Assembly: GCF_003047105.1 (NCBI RefSeq)
Contig: NZ_CP028475.1
Coordinates: forward strand, 868,001 to 932,000
DNA length: 64,000 nucleotides
Reading direction: 5' to 3'
Source of the DNA: Celeribacter baekdonensis
Lineage (GTDB): Bacteria > Pseudomonadota > Alphaproteobacteria > Rhodobacterales > Rhodobacteraceae
The position numbers and the translations under genes were made by a program. This document shows, one piece after another, positions 8,997 to 18,111 of the stretch (within the stretch, counting starts at the first letter, position 1; every line of letters begins with the position of its first letter). The notes beneath the pieces were generated by a model. The model saw only the letters and a program-made list of their open reading frames with translations. It ran no database searches and had not been told where the DNA came from.

Positions 8997-10352
8997 TTAC
9001 CAGCGACGCTCAAAGCGGCGGCGCAAAATGACGGCGATGATGTTCATCGTCATCAGGAACAAAAGAAGGATGATGATGCCGCCCCATGCCCGTTCATAAT
9101 AGGCAGGATCGGCACGTTTGGCCCATTCGTAAATCTGGGCCGGCATGGCGGAGTTCGGATCAAGAAAGCCGGAGGCGATCCCGTCGGGCATGTTGGAGGC
9201 GATAAAGCCCACCATCCCGATCAGCAACAAAGGTGCGGTTTCACCCAAAGCCTGTGCCAGACCGATGATGGTCCCGGTCAAAATCCCCGGCATCGCCAAG
9301 GGCAACACATGGTGGAACACCGATTGCATTTTCGACGCCCCGACCCCCAAAGCGGCGTCCCGGATCGACGGCGGCACGGCTTTCAATGAGGCGCGGGTCG
9401 AAATTATGATCGTCGGCAAGGTCATCAGCGTCAACACCAACCCCCCCACAAGCGGCGCGGATTGCGGCAATTGCGCGAACTGAATGAACACGGCCAGACC
9501 AAGGATACCGAACACGATCGAAGGCACCGCGGCGAGGTTCGAAATGTTGACCTCGATGAGATCGGTAAAGCGGTTTTGCGGCGCGAACTCTTCGAGGTAG
9601 ATCGAGGTGGCCACACCGATGGGCAGCGACAGCAAAAGCACCACGATCATCATGAACAAAGAGCCCATCATCGAGACACCGATCCCGGCCTGTTCCGGGC
9701 GGCTTTCAGAGGCATCGGAGCCAAAGATGAAATCCGCGTTGAACGTGGTCGCCATCAACCCGGCTTTGACCATCGCATCAGAGATGTCGAGATGTTCGGC
9801 ATCGAGGTTTTTATCGCGCACCAATGCATCACGGGTCACACGGCCTTTGAAATAGCCATCAACCCGCGAGGAGGCCAAAAGGCGGAACTCGACCGAGGTG
9901 CCAACAAGCGAGGGATCGGCCAAAACCGTATCGCGCACTTGGGCGGCCACCGAAGAGGACAGGAGTTTTTCAACGTCCTTTTCCTTTTTGAACGGGATGG
10001 CGATCCCTGCGTCTTTCAGCGCGGCGATCAACGCATTGGTCACCACCGGCTTGTAGCCAAAGGTCGAGACTTTTGACATCTCAGCAACATCGCGGTTGCC
10101 GGTCTTGTCCAAAGCGGACTCAGTCAACTCCACCGGAATGGTGATGAACGTCTGTTTGAACGCCGGAATGCCGTTGGAAAAAATCGCCACAAGCAGCGCC
10201 ACGAGGAAGAACAAGCCAACCGAAATGGCGGCCACGCCATAGGCTTTGAACCGGGCTTCGGATTGGTTGCGCCGTTTGGTGCGTTTGGTTTCGTCATAGA
10301 GCGAGGAGGTGCTCTTTGGGGTCGGTTGCGTATTCGCGGTCATATCGGACAT
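8997..10352 (-). CDS. pstA: phosphate ABC transporter permease PstA (long form)
   Basis: At 451 residues this is longer than enterobacterial PstA (about 296). The extra length is an N-terminal membrane helix (about residues 38-62) followed by a periplasmic insert of some 150 residues, then the standard six-helix permease domain with the EAA-type loop ALGVGASKMQSVFHHVLPLAMPG. This long architecture is common in alphaproteobacteria. It forms the channel with PstC. The ATG overlaps the pstC stop (TAATG), indicating coupled translation. Confidence 0.93.
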   Translation of the reverse strand: MSDMTANTQPTPKSTSSLYDETKRTKRRNQSEARFKAYGVAAISVGLFFLVALLVAIFSNGIPAFKQTFITIPVELTESALDKTGNRDVAEMSKVSTFGYKPVVTNALIAALKDAGIAIPFKKEKDVEKLLSSSVAAQVRDTVLADPSLVGTSVEFRLLASSRVDGYFKGRVTRDALVRDKNLDAEHLDISDAMVKAGLMATTFNADFIFGSDASESRPEQAGIGVSMMGSLFMMIVVLLLSLPIGVATSIYLEEFAPQNRFTDLIEVNISNLAAVPSIVFGILGLAVFIQFAQLPQSAPLVGGLVLTLMTLPTIIISTRASLKAVPPSIRDAALGVGASKMQSVFHHVLPLAMPGILTGTIIGLAQALGETAPLLLIGMVGFIASNMPDGIASGFLDPNSAMPAQIYEWAKRADPAYYERAWGGIIILLLFLMTMNIIAVILRRRFERRW

Positions 10353-11824
10353 TAGTCATACTGCTCCCGGTATTTGCGCACGATGTAGAGCGCGAAGATG
10401 TTAAGCCCGAGGGTGATCACAAAGAGCGTCATCCCCAGGGCAAAGGCGACAAGCGCTTCGGGCGAGGCAAAATCGGCGTCGCCTGTAAGCTGTGACACGA
10501 TTTTGGCGGTCACTGTGGTCATCGCTTCGAACGGGTTGCCAGACAGGCGCGCGGCAGCCCCTGCCCCAAGCACCACGATCATGGTTTCCCCAATGGCGCG
10601 CGAGGCGGCCAAAAGGATCGCGCCGACGATGCCCGGCAATGCGGCAGGCAAAATCACCTGTTTCACCGTTTCGGATTTGGTCGCACCAAGGCCCAAAGAG
10701 CCATCGCGCATCGCCTGAGGCACGGAGTTGATGATGTCGTCCGAAAGCGAGGAGACGAAGGGGATCAACATCACCCCCATCACCAGACCCGCGGTCATCA
10801 CGGCGGTGCCGCCTTTCATCCACTCAACGCCAAGTGCGCCGCCATCACCAAACAGATCGACCAAAAGCGGCCCAACGGTCAGCAACGCGAAGAGACCGTA
10901 AACGATGGTCGGGATGCCCGCGAGCACTTCCAGCAACGGTTTGGCAATCGCGCGCACTTTCGGACCCGCGTATTCAGACAGGTACACAGCCGCAAACAAC
11001 CCGATCGGAACGGCCACTGCCAATGCGATGAAGGAGATGTAGAACGTGCCCCAAAACAGCGGCAGGATGCCAAGTTCGGAGCCGCCGCCAAAGGAGGGCG
11101 ACCATGTGAGCCCGAAAAAGAAATCCTTGGCCGGGTAGAGTTTGAAAAACTCGATGGTGTTGGAGAGCAGCGACAGCACGATGCCGAGCGTGGTGAGAAT
11201 GGCGATAGAGGCCGCACCGATCAACAGCGCAAGAACCACCTTTTCGACCGAATTGCGCGAGCGCTGGTCTTTGTTGGTGCGCAGATAGGACAGCACAAAG
11301 CCCATCACAGCCGCGCCCAAGGCCAGCGCGGTCATCAACCAGCGGCCGCCATTCGAGAGGCTGCGATATTTCTGTGCGGCTTGCAAAACATAGGGTTCCA
11401 CATTCGACCCAAGCGCCACACCGACCGCGCCAAGACGGGCGCGCACATCGGTGAACTCGGTGCGAATGTCGCGGGCTTGCTCACGGGTCATCGCCCCTTC
11501 GGCGACCGCCACATCAAGCCCCTCAGCCACGCGGCGCACATCCGACATCACAAGGTTCAAAGACCCTGCGTCCGTGTAAGCGCGCTCAGGGATCAGCGAG
11601 GACACTTGGCTTTGAACCACCATCGGCTGCGCGATCAACCAGATCACCATAACGGCGAACCCCGGGATCAATGTCGCGAACAAAACGTTGGCACCATAAT
11701 AATTGGGCAAAGAATGCAACTGACGAATATCGCCATGTGCATCTTTGAGCGCACGCATGCGCCCAAGTACAAATCCGATAAGGCCAAGGGCCAGAACCAG
11801 AACGAAAAGCCACAGAATGGGCAT
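10352..11824 (-). CDS. pstC: phosphate ABC transporter permease PstC (long form)
   Basis: The 490-residue product begins with a membrane helix (MPILWLFVLVLALGLIGFVL) and has a large periplasmic insert before the conserved permease core with the GLGATKSETVKQVILPAALPG loop. The ATG at 11824 is used because AAGGA stands eight bases upstream; a TTG at 11869 lacks support. Like PstA it is the extended alphaproteobacterial type. It follows pstS, from which it is separated by 132 bases containing a stable hairpin. Confidence 0.93.
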   Translation of the reverse strand: MPILWLFVLVLALGLIGFVLGRMRALKDAHGDIRQLHSLPNYYGANVLFATLIPGFAVMVIWLIAQPMVVQSQVSSLIPERAYTDAGSLNLVMSDVRRVAEGLDVAVAEGAMTREQARDIRTEFTDVRARLGAVGVALGSNVEPYVLQAAQKYRSLSNGGRWLMTALALGAAVMGFVLSYLRTNKDQRSRNSVEKVVLALLIGAASIAILTTLGIVLSLLSNTIEFFKLYPAKDFFFGLTWSPSFGGGSELGILPLFWGTFYISFIALAVAVPIGLFAAVYLSEYAGPKVRAIAKPLLEVLAGIPTIVYGLFALLTVGPLLVDLFGDGGALGVEWMKGGTAVMTAGLVMGVMLIPFVSSLSDDIINSVPQAMRDGSLGLGATKSETVKQVILPAALPGIVGAILLAASRAIGETMIVVLGAGAAARLSGNPFEAMTTVTAKIVSQLTGDADFASPEALVAFALGMTLFVITLGLNIFALYIVRKYREQYD

Positions 11825-11901
11825 AAGGCGCTTCCTTGCAGATTTTGCAGAACAGGTCAGAGCGGGCAAACGGGGGGATGAAACCGCCCGTTCGGATGAA
11901 A

Positions 11902-11927
11902 AGCGGCGCGAGGGAACCCGCGCCGCT
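11902..11927 (-). terminator. stem-loop between pstS and pstC
   Basis: AGCGGCGCG (11902-11910) pairs perfectly with CGCGCCGCT (11919-11927) over an eight-base loop. On the minus strand only three T residues follow, so this looks like an attenuating or mRNA-stabilising hairpin rather than a full terminator. The expected effect, inferred from similar operons, is more binding protein than permease. Confidence 0.65.
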
Positions 11928-11956
11928 CTGGTATCACCTTCACAAAGCCATCAGGC

Positions 11957-12979
11957 TTAGTTCATGGTTGCTTCGTCGGACACGCCAGCTTGGGTCGCAG
12001 CCAATTCCGGATCAGACACAAGGCCGTACTCGGCGAGCGGGCCGGACGGGCCAGCCATGTCGTCGGACACGAAGAACTCAGCATATTCTTTGAGGCCTGG
12101 GATCACGCCGATGTGGGCTTTCTTCACGTAGAAGTACAGCGGGCGGGACACAGGGTATTCACCGGTCGCGATGGATTCGGTGGACGGAACCACACCGGAC
12201 ATGGTCGCAACTTTGAGCGTGTCGGTGTTGTTTTCATAGAATGCGAGACCAAAGACGCCAACGCCGTTGGTGTTTGCGTCGATGCGAGCGAGGGTTTCGG
12301 TGTAGTCGCCGTCGATGTCGGTGGACACACCGTCGGTGCGCACTTTGAGGCACTCATCGCCTGCGTCCATGCCAGCCGCTTCGATCAAAGCAGCCGCACC
12401 CGTGGCTTCACAGCCCGCTTCGAGCACTTTGACTTCGAACACTTCGCGTGTGCCGTGCTTGGTGCCCGGGATGAAAGCGGCGATTTCAGCGTCCGGAAGA
12501 TCGGCGTTGAAGTCGGACCATTTGGTGTAGGGGTTGTCAACGAGCGCACCGTCTACGACCACTTTCGGGGCCAAAGCGTTGAACCAATCGGACGGGGTGA
12601 AGGCGGTGAAGGCCGGGCCGCTCAACTGGGAGGCGAACACGATGCCATCATAGCCGATGCGGACTTCCATGATGTCGGTCACGCCAGCTTCTGCACAGGC
12701 AGCAATTTCTTTGTCTTTGATTTTGCGCGATGCGTTGGCAACGTCGATGGTGTTTTCGCCGACGCCTTCACAGAAGCGTTTGAGGCCAGCGGAAGAGCCA
12801 CCGGATTCAACAACCGGGGTCGGGAAATCAAAGTTTTCGCCAAAGGCTTCGGCTACGATCGAAGCGTAGGGAAGAACGGTGGAGGAACCGGCGACTTGCA
12901 CCTGGTCACGAGCGGCGGCAGCAGTGGCCGAAACGGCAGCGATCGCGATCGCAGAGGCGGTCAGTTTCACAAAGGACAT
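11957..12979 (-). CDS. pstS: phosphate-binding periplasmic protein PstS
   Basis: A 340-residue exported binding protein. The N-terminus MSFVKLTASAIAIAAVSATAAAA is a signal peptide with cleavage before RDQVQ, and the mature protein begins VQVAGSSTVLPYAS, the PstS phosphate-binding motif. SGGSSAGLKRFCEG and FIPGTKHGTREVFE supply further ligand contacts. Two adjacent ATGs exist; AGGAG is six bases from the second (12979), which is preferred over 12982. A Pho box lies 94 bases upstream. Four cysteines are compatible with periplasmic disulfides. Confidence 0.95.
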   Translation of the reverse strand: MSFVKLTASAIAIAAVSATAAAARDQVQVAGSSTVLPYASIVAEAFGENFDFPTPVVESGGSSAGLKRFCEGVGENTIDVANASRKIKDKEIAACAEAGVTDIMEVRIGYDGIVFASQLSGPAFTAFTPSDWFNALAPKVVVDGALVDNPYTKWSDFNADLPDAEIAAFIPGTKHGTREVFEVKVLEAGCEATGAAALIEAAGMDAGDECLKVRTDGVSTDIDGDYTETLARIDANTNGVGVFGLAFYENNTDTLKVATMSGVVPSTESIATGEYPVSRPLYFYVKKAHIGVIPGLKEYAEFFVSDDMAGPSGPLAEYGLVSDPELAATQAGVSDEATMN

Positions 12980-13072
12980 CATTTGCTCCTGAATTTGCTT
13001 TATGTCCGAGAGCAACATTGCTCCCTCGAGGGGCGGTTTAGGGGTGTCTCGCAATGGTTTTGTGAAACTAAT

Positions 13073-13090
13073 GTAACAGTTTGATGACAG
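13073..13090 (-). promoter_or_regulatory. Pho box upstream of pstS
   Basis: Read on the minus strand the site is CTGTCAT-CAAA-CTGTTAC, a 7-4-7 direct repeat matching the CTGTCAT consensus at 7 of 7 and 5 of 7 positions. It ends 94 bases before the pstS ATG. PhoB made by the same operon would bind here and activate pstSCAB-phoU-phoB under phosphate limitation. Confidence 0.85.
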
Positions 13091-13146
13091 ATGCCGGGAA
13101 ATTCCTAGACATCTTGGCAATTAGCCTAGGAAAAAACGCGAAACGC

Positions 13147-13194
13147 GCCGCCAATGTGACAACGCGTTTAGCCGCCAATGTGACAACGCGTTTA
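13147..13194. repeat. perfect 24-bp tandem duplication upstream of pstS
   Basis: Two identical 24-base units, 13147-13170 and 13171-13194, each contain GTGACAACGCG. They lie between the phoR stop and the pstS Pho box. A third, degenerate GTGACA follows at about 13199. Function unknown; the copies may be a duplicated operator or simple slippage. Confidence 0.9.
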
Positions 13195-13248
13195 GGAGTG
13201 TGACAGTGTGTTAACCTCTGATTTTTAGGAAAAACCCAACGCCTCAGC

Positions 13249-14316
13249 TTACTGATAGGGCAAAATAACCGAAAAACAGCTGCCCTGCCCGGTGTGGCTT
13301 TCGATCCTGAGCCGCCCGCGGTGACGGTTCAAAATATGTTTTACAATCGCCAGTCCAAGCCCGGTTCCGCCCATTTCACGCGAGCGGTGCGAATCTACCC
13401 GGTAAAACCGTTCGGTCAGGCGCGGGATATGTTGCGATGCGATTCCATCGCCTTGATCCGACACATCCACCCGCACCGCTTGTGAGCGCATCGTCGGTTC
13501 GACCGCATGGGAGGTCAAACAGATCTGCACCTCTTTGCCCGCGCCGCCATATTTGATCGCATTCTCGATCAGGTTGGTAAACACTTGGGTCAATTGGTCG
13601 AAATCGCCGGGCACCTCTTCGACCCCCTCCGCGCCTTCCAGAGTCAGGGTCACATCCCGTGCCCGGGCCACAGGTTGCAACGACATCGAAACGGAGCGCA
13701 ACAACGCCGAAATATCCACCCGATCCGTCGGACGCACGCGGCGTTCGGCCTCAACCCGGCTCAGCGACAACAGATCGCCCACGATCCGGTTCATTCGCTT
13801 GGCCTCGCGGTCCATGATCTCCAAAAACCGGGTGCGCGCGGCCGTGTCATCGGCGGCCGGGCCCAGCAGAGTTTCAATAAACCCCAGAACTGCCGTCAAA
13901 GGGGTGCGCAGCTCATGACTGACATTCGCGACAAAATCGCGACGCATGTGGCCGGCCTCTTGGACCTCGGTCTTGTCCTCAAAGGCAACTGTCACACAGG
14001 CGAAATCACCGACCATCACCGGGCGCACAAACACATCATAGACCAAATCGCGCTGACTTTCGGTCACGCGGTACACCGCTTCGGCGGGTTCCGAGAGGCG
14101 CAACACATTTTCGATCGCGTCCAACAGCATCGGTTGGCGCAGCACCGTGATGTAATGCCGCCCGACCATCGCATCGGAAAACAGGGTTGCAGCCAGGGTG
14201 TTGGCCGCCAAAACCCGTTCATCGCGCCCAATCACCACCACAGGTAGCGGCATTGCGCGTGCCATTTCGGTCACCACGTCGCCCCCAAAGGCCACTTCTT
14301 TTGTCACACTGCGCAT
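13249..14316 (-). CDS. phoR: phosphate regulon sensor kinase PhoR, without membrane anchor
   Basis: The 355-residue histidine kinase has an N-terminal PAS-like domain (about 15-115), a HisKA domain with phospho-accepting His134 in FVANVSHELRTPLT, and a HATPase_c domain with N box NLIENAIKYG, G1 DQGDGI, F box RFYRV and G2 GGTGLGLAIVKHI. No hydrophobic stretch long enough to be a membrane helix is present at the N-terminus, unlike E. coli PhoR, so this form is probably cytosolic and senses phosphate status through PhoU and Pst. It is the first gene of the pho array but has its own Pho box and is 270 bases from pstS. Confidence 0.92.
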   Translation of the reverse strand: MRSVTKEVAFGGDVVTEMARAMPLPVVVIGRDERVLAANTLAATLFSDAMVGRHYITVLRQPMLLDAIENVLRLSEPAEAVYRVTESQRDLVYDVFVRPVMVGDFACVTVAFEDKTEVQEAGHMRRDFVANVSHELRTPLTAVLGFIETLLGPAADDTAARTRFLEIMDREAKRMNRIVGDLLSLSRVEAERRVRPTDRVDISALLRSVSMSLQPVARARDVTLTLEGAEGVEEVPGDFDQLTQVFTNLIENAIKYGGAGKEVQICLTSHAVEPTMRSQAVRVDVSDQGDGIASQHIPRLTERFYRVDSHRSREMGGTGLGLAIVKHILNRHRGRLRIESHTGQGSCFSVILPYQ

Positions 14317-14356
14317 GGGCTCACTTTCTCTTTCTGCGTGGGCCTACCCACATCAT

Positions 14357-14374
14357 GTAACCTGTCTATGACAA
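14357..14374 (-). promoter_or_regulatory. candidate Pho box upstream of phoR
   Basis: On the minus strand the sequence reads TTGTCAT-AGAC-AGGTTAC, again a 7-4-7 arrangement. It is 41 bases upstream of the phoR ATG. The match is weaker than the pstS site (6 of 7 and 4 of 7). Confidence 0.6.
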
Positions 14375-14530
14375 TGGGAGCTGTCAAACGAATGCCTGCT
14401 AAAATTCCGTCTCTCATCTTTGCATTTTGCAAATTATTTCAGTTTCGATAAAAAGATTGTTGCAATTTCGATACTTTACCCGTTTGCTCGACATGAACAT
14501 GAGAGCGTAAACATACAGGACCCCTACCAT

Positions 14531-14953
14531 ATGGGTACCGTTCGACAGAACACATTCGGCGACATCATCGCTCTAAACCGGGACAAACACCTGACAACCT
14601 CAGGGATGATCTTGATGGTGGGCGAACCACAGTTGATGCAAACCCTCAAAAAGCATTTTCCAGAGCGTTCAGGCGTTTTCTTTATTGAATTTAGTGACCT
14701 GTCGCAGGATATTTTGTCCGCCATTTGCCCAGATAGCGTTGTGGCACCGGCGATTTCAGCGCATTTTGACTGTTTGGAGCTGGCCGCGTTTCTCAATGCA
14801 GCCGATTTCAAGGGGCTGTTTCGGGCCATCGCCAAGGATCTGCCGCGTCCAGAGATCATCCGAAACGAGGTCCGACATCATTTTCCGCGCTTGAACTTTG
14901 ATGTTATCTCCCCTGCCCGTGCCGCACCTCGTGATACCAAAGTGATGCACTGA
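14531..14953 (+). CDS. hypothetical protein, divergent from phoR
   Basis: I do not recognise the 140-residue product. It is soluble, mixed alpha/beta in appearance, without signal peptide, membrane helix or cysteine motif. The C-terminal half (IIRNEVRHHFPRLNFDVI) is rich in basic and aromatic residues. The ATG at 14531 is preceded by AGGA at a ten-base spacing; a TTG at 14420 would add 37 unconvincing residues. Codon use resembles that of its neighbours, so it is probably a real gene. It stands alone and shares its upstream region with phoR and that gene's Pho box. Confidence 0.6.
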   Translation: MGTVRQNTFGDIIALNRDKHLTTSGMILMVGEPQLMQTLKKHFPERSGVFFIEFSDLSQDILSAICPDSVVAPAISAHFDCLELAAFLNAADFKGLFRAIAKDLPRPEIIRNEVRHHFPRLNFDVISPARAAPRDTKVMH

Positions 14954-15050
14954 GCGCACTGGCCTTGCTCAGCTTAGCAAGGCCCAACACGTCCTTCCCC
15001 CGTCTCATTGAGGGTTTCGTTGCAAAACGGGGATTTGGGAAAAGATCACC

Positions 15051-15581
15051 TTATCCAATCGCGACCAATCCGTCCCGAAACCGGCGGGCATTTTGTTGAT
15101 AGTGCAGCGCCGACGCGCGTAGGCCCGCGATTTGTGCCTCTGTCAGCATCCGCACAACTTTGCCCGGCGCGCCCATCACCAGCGATCCATCGGGGATCTC
15201 TTTGCCTTCGGTGATCAAAGCCCCTGCCCCGATCAAACAGTTTTTGCCGATCTTGGCCCCGTTCAACACCGTCGCCCCCATGCCGATCAGAGAGTTCTCA
15301 CCGATCACACAGCCATGCAACATCGCTTTGTGACCGATGGTACAGCCTGCGCCGATCACAAGCGGATAGCCCATGTCGGTGTGCAACACGCAGTTCTCCT
15401 GAATGTTGCTGCCCGCGCCGACCTCAATCGCCTCATTGTCGCCGCGCAGGGTGGCCCCAAACCAAATATTGGCACCCTCGGCCAAAATCACCTTACCAAT
15501 GACATTGGCATCAGCGGCGACCCAATAGTCGCCATTTTCCGGCAAAACCGGCGCGTGATCCTCGAGTGTATAGAGTGTCAT
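15051..15581 (-). CDS. gamma-class carbonic anhydrase family protein
   Basis: The 176-residue product is a left-handed beta-helix hexapeptide-repeat protein (many I/V-x-x-G-x units from residue 25 to 135). His67, His84 and His89 match the three zinc ligands of gamma-carbonic anhydrases, and Arg46/Asp48 match the conserved salt-bridge pair. Many relatives (YrdA, PaaY, CaiE types) have weak or unknown activity, so the enzymatic role is tentative. Its ATG overlaps the gmk stop (ATGA), making a two-gene operon. Confidence 0.88.
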   Translation of the reverse strand: MTLYTLEDHAPVLPENGDYWVAADANVIGKVILAEGANIWFGATLRGDNEAIEVGAGSNIQENCVLHTDMGYPLVIGAGCTIGHKAMLHGCVIGENSLIGMGATVLNGAKIGKNCLIGAGALITEGKEIPDGSLVMGAPGKVVRMLTEAQIAGLRASALHYQQNARRFRDGLVAIG

Positions 15582-16225
15582 CCTTCGACCTCCTGAAATT
15601 CGGATTGAAGATGGCGGACGAAATTCATCAGCCCCGGTTGTTGTGCCCGCCGCAGCCGTTCGGCGGTGATGATGGTTTTGAGCCGCTCAAACGAGGTCGC
15701 CAGATCGTCATTCACCAACACATAATCATAGCCATCCCAATGGCTGATCTCATCCCAGCTTTTTTCCATCCGTTTGGCAATCACCTCGTCACTGTCTTGG
15801 CCACGGGTTTCAAGCCGGCGACGCAATTCGCGAATGGAGGGCGGCAACACAAAGATCGACAGCACATGATCACGCAAGACAGAATGTGAAATCTGTTGCG
15901 CGCCTTGCCAGTCGACATCGAACAACACATCGCGGCCGGTTTCGATCGCGGCGCGCACCGGGGCGGCCGGAGAGCCATAGAAATTGCCGAACACATGGGC
16001 GTGCTCCAACATCTCGCCTTCGTTGACCATGTCTTTGAACTTGGCCTCATCGACGAAATGGTAATGCACCCCATCCTCCTCGCCCGGACGCGGCGCACGC
16101 GTTGTGGCGGAGACGGAAAAGCGCAGTGAGCTGTCCCACTCCATCAAGGCCCGTGCGAGCGTGGATTTTCCCGCCCCAGAGGGAGAGGATAAAATGATGA
16201 GAAGACCGCGCCGCTCCGCTTGCAT
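15578..16225 (-). CDS. gmk: guanylate kinase
   Basis: The 215-residue protein has the P-loop SPSGAGKST (residues 14-22), the GMP-binding [21 protein letters not shown] segment and [11 protein letters not shown], all diagnostic of guanylate kinase, which converts GMP to GDP with ATP. The ATG at 16225 has AGGAG upstream. Length is standard. It is co-transcribed with the carbonic anhydrase-like gene. Confidence 0.95.
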   Translation of the reverse strand: MQAERRGLLIILSSPSGAGKSTLARALMEWDSSLRFSVSATTRAPRPGEEDGVHYHFVDEAKFKDMVNEGEMLEHAHVFGNFYGSPAAPVRAAIETGRDVLFDVDWQGAQQISHSVLRDHVLSIFVLPPSIRELRRRLETRGQDSDEVIAKRMEKSWDEISHWDGYDYVLVNDDLATSFERLKTIITAERLRRAQQPGLMNFVRHLQSEFQEVEG

Positions 16226-16836
16226 GAAATGCTCCTTTTGTCGTCGCTCTTCCTATATCGGGCGAAGGACGGCTTGGCTACTGCTTGGCGATTGTGACGC
16301 AATCTTGTCGGATCACACCAAACTGAGTCTCAAATGCTGCACCTGCACGTCATAATCCTGCCCAAATTCCCGATCTTGCACGCCGTGATTTGTCCCTTTC
16401 GGCGCTGAACTATGACAGGGGTGCTGTTCTAAATCGTTGATATATACAATTTTACAGAAGTGACCGGCGCAGCGGGCGGCTTTGAGATATAGTTGAGGTG
16501 AGTATTGCAATTGTTTGTTTTTTATTGGTTTTTTATGGTTTGATCGAAGTGTGACTTAGGCTGCCGTTAAAGTTTTGGTCACCATCGCGCCAGGCAGTTC
16601 CGTGGATGTTAACCATTGGTTAGCTTTTTACACCAAATCGGGCAAAGTCGTGGCATATTCAGGTCAAGCCAGCGGTGAGACACGGCAGGCAATCAAATCA
16701 GGCGGGACGGTGCCAGCAGAGGTCAAACGGGACAGAGTCAAATCTGACCCAAACATGACCCACTCCGCAAGGCACCGCCCGCAGTTGAACGTACAATCGT
16801 GGCGCGATCTGAGCGCTCCTGAGAATAGGTGATGAG
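16226..16836. other. 611-bp intergenic region between gmk and the PAS gene
   Basis: I see no convincing gene here. An 85-codon open frame from a TTG at 16575 lacks a ribosome-binding site and protein-like composition. The region is AT-rich around 16500-16560. The one clear element is a CtrA-type site at 16609-16623. Divergent promoters for gmk and the PAS protein must lie here. Confidence 0.6.
16609..16623 (+). promoter_or_regulatory. CtrA-type binding site
   Basis: TTAA-CCATTGG-TTAG fits the CtrA consensus TTAA-N7-TTAA with one mismatch, includes the half-site TTAACCAT, and is nearly palindromic. It is 214 bases upstream of the PAS-protein ATG at 16837. A CtrA gene is present in the same window. 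Confidence 0.5.
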
Positions 16837-17577
16837 ATGAAAATCGAATATGTCAGTGGCTCCAATATCGTGTCCCTCATGCCGCGCCGGAACGACATGC
16901 ATTTCCCGGCCCTCAAAACGGTCGAAGCCTATTGGGAAGGTCTGCGCAATGGCCGCCCCGTCCCCGCCCGCTCAGAAATTGATCCGCGCGGCATGCAATC
17001 GGCGCTCGAATATGCCTTTATCCTAGAACGAATTGCTCTGGGCGTGGCGCGGTTTCGTTTGGCCGGGATGCATCTGACCGACTTGATGGGCATGGAAGTG
17101 CGCGGGATGCCGTTGACGGCAATGTTTGTGCCCGAAAGCCGCGCCAAGATTTCCGAGGCTTTGGAAGCCGTGTTTGAAACGCCGCAAATCACCGTCATCA
17201 CGCTCAAAGCCGAACGTGGCATTGGCCGTGGCGCGATGGATGCCCAGCTTTTGCTCTGCCCGCTCAAATCCGATCTGGGTGATGTGAACCGCGTTTTGGG
17301 CTGTATCCAGTCCAAAGGCGAGATTGGCCGTCAACCGCGCCGTTTTGAAGTGGTCGATGTGCAAAGCCGCCCGTTGCTCTCGGACAACCCGACCGAGCAA
17401 AGCTTTGCCACCACCCCGGCAGGCACCCCCGTGCCCGCGGGGTTTGCAGAGGCGAAAAAGGCCTATGAGGATCATACCGCGAAAGGCGCAGACAAAGCCG
17501 AGGCCGCACCTCACGCCGCCGCCCCGCAGCGCCCGAAAGGCAAACCGGTTTTGCGCCTGATCAAGGCCGAAGAGTAA
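16837..17577 (+). CDS. PAS_5-type PAS domain protein
   Basis: The 246-residue product matches the alphaproteobacterial PAS_5 (PF07310) family: residues about 25-160 form the domain, including YWEGLRNGRPVPARSEIDP and LERIALGVARFRLAGMHL. The C-terminal 90 residues are low-complexity (Ala/Pro/Lys-rich) and end in VLRLIKAEE. The family has no attached output domain; the Caulobacter relative MopJ tunes CtrA-dependent cell-cycle signalling, which makes the upstream CtrA-type site interesting. The ATG at 16837 has AGGTGATG before it. Role in this organism is not known. Confidence 0.82.
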   Translation: MKIEYVSGSNIVSLMPRRNDMHFPALKTVEAYWEGLRNGRPVPARSEIDPRGMQSALEYAFILERIALGVARFRLAGMHLTDLMGMEVRGMPLTAMFVPESRAKISEALEAVFETPQITVITLKAERGIGRGAMDAQLLLCPLKSDLGDVNRVLGCIQSKGEIGRQPRRFEVVDVQSRPLLSDNPTEQSFATTPAGTPVPAGFAEAKKAYEDHTAKGADKAEAAPHAAAPQRPKGKPVLRLIKAEE

Positions 17578-17602
17578 AGCGATCCAAGCATTTTGGGGAC
17601 GT

Positions 17603-17635
17603 GGCGCGGCACATCGGTGTCGCGCCTTTTTATTT
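17603..17635 (+). terminator. intrinsic terminator after the PAS gene
   Basis: A ten-base-pair stem (17603-17612 with 17617-17626, one G-T pair) closes a four-base loop and is followed by TTTTTATTT. It is 25 bases after the PAS-gene stop. Confidence 0.9.
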
Positions 17636-17679
17636 GCGTGGCGCTGTGATTGGGTGAGGCATCTGTTTTGGAGTGTCCT

Positions 17680-18087
17680 ATGACCAAAATCACCTATGCC
17701 ATTGAACCCGACCTGTCCTCAAAGGAATTTCTTGCCGTGTTGCACGGCTCGACTTTGGCCGAGCGGCGTCCGGTCGATGATCCAGCGCGGATTGCCGGGA
17801 TGTTGGCCGGGGCGGATTTGATCGTCACCGCGCGTGATGAGGCCGGGCGTTTGGTCGGTGTGGCGCGTTCGGTCACCGATTGGCACTATTGCCTCTATTG
17901 TTCCGATCTGGCCGTGCTCATTGACATGCAGGGCCATGGCATCGGCAAGGCGCTTTTGGCGGAAACGGTGAACGCCGCGCCAAAGGTCAAAACCCACCTG
18001 TTGCTCTCGGCACCGAAAGCGATGAGCTTTTATCAGGCGGCAGGCTATGAGGCGATTGAAAACGGCTTTGTGTTTCATCGCGGCTGA
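17680..18087 (+). CDS. GNAT-family N-acetyltransferase
   Basis: A 135-residue single-domain GNAT protein. The acetyl-CoA binding loop is DMQGHGIGKALL (Q-x-x-G-x-G), preceded by the LAVLID strand and followed by the typical FYQAAGYE motif near the C-terminus. The acceptor substrate is not predictable. The ATG at 17680 is preceded by GGAG; a TTG at 17650 is possible but less likely. The gene lies alone between two terminators. Confidence 0.85.
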   Translation: MTKITYAIEPDLSSKEFLAVLHGSTLAERRPVDDPARIAGMLAGADLIVTARDEAGRLVGVARSVTDWHYCLYCSDLAVLIDMQGHGIGKALLAETVNAAPKVKTHLLLSAPKAMSFYQAAGYEAIENGFVFHRG

Positions 18088-18111
18088 GGCATTTCAGGTC
18101 GTTCAAAAGCA

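Noticed and set aside
16575..16832. 85-codon open frame upstream of the PAS gene
   Set aside because: TTG start, no ribosome site, no homology that I recognise, and it overlaps the CtrA-type site; probably chance.
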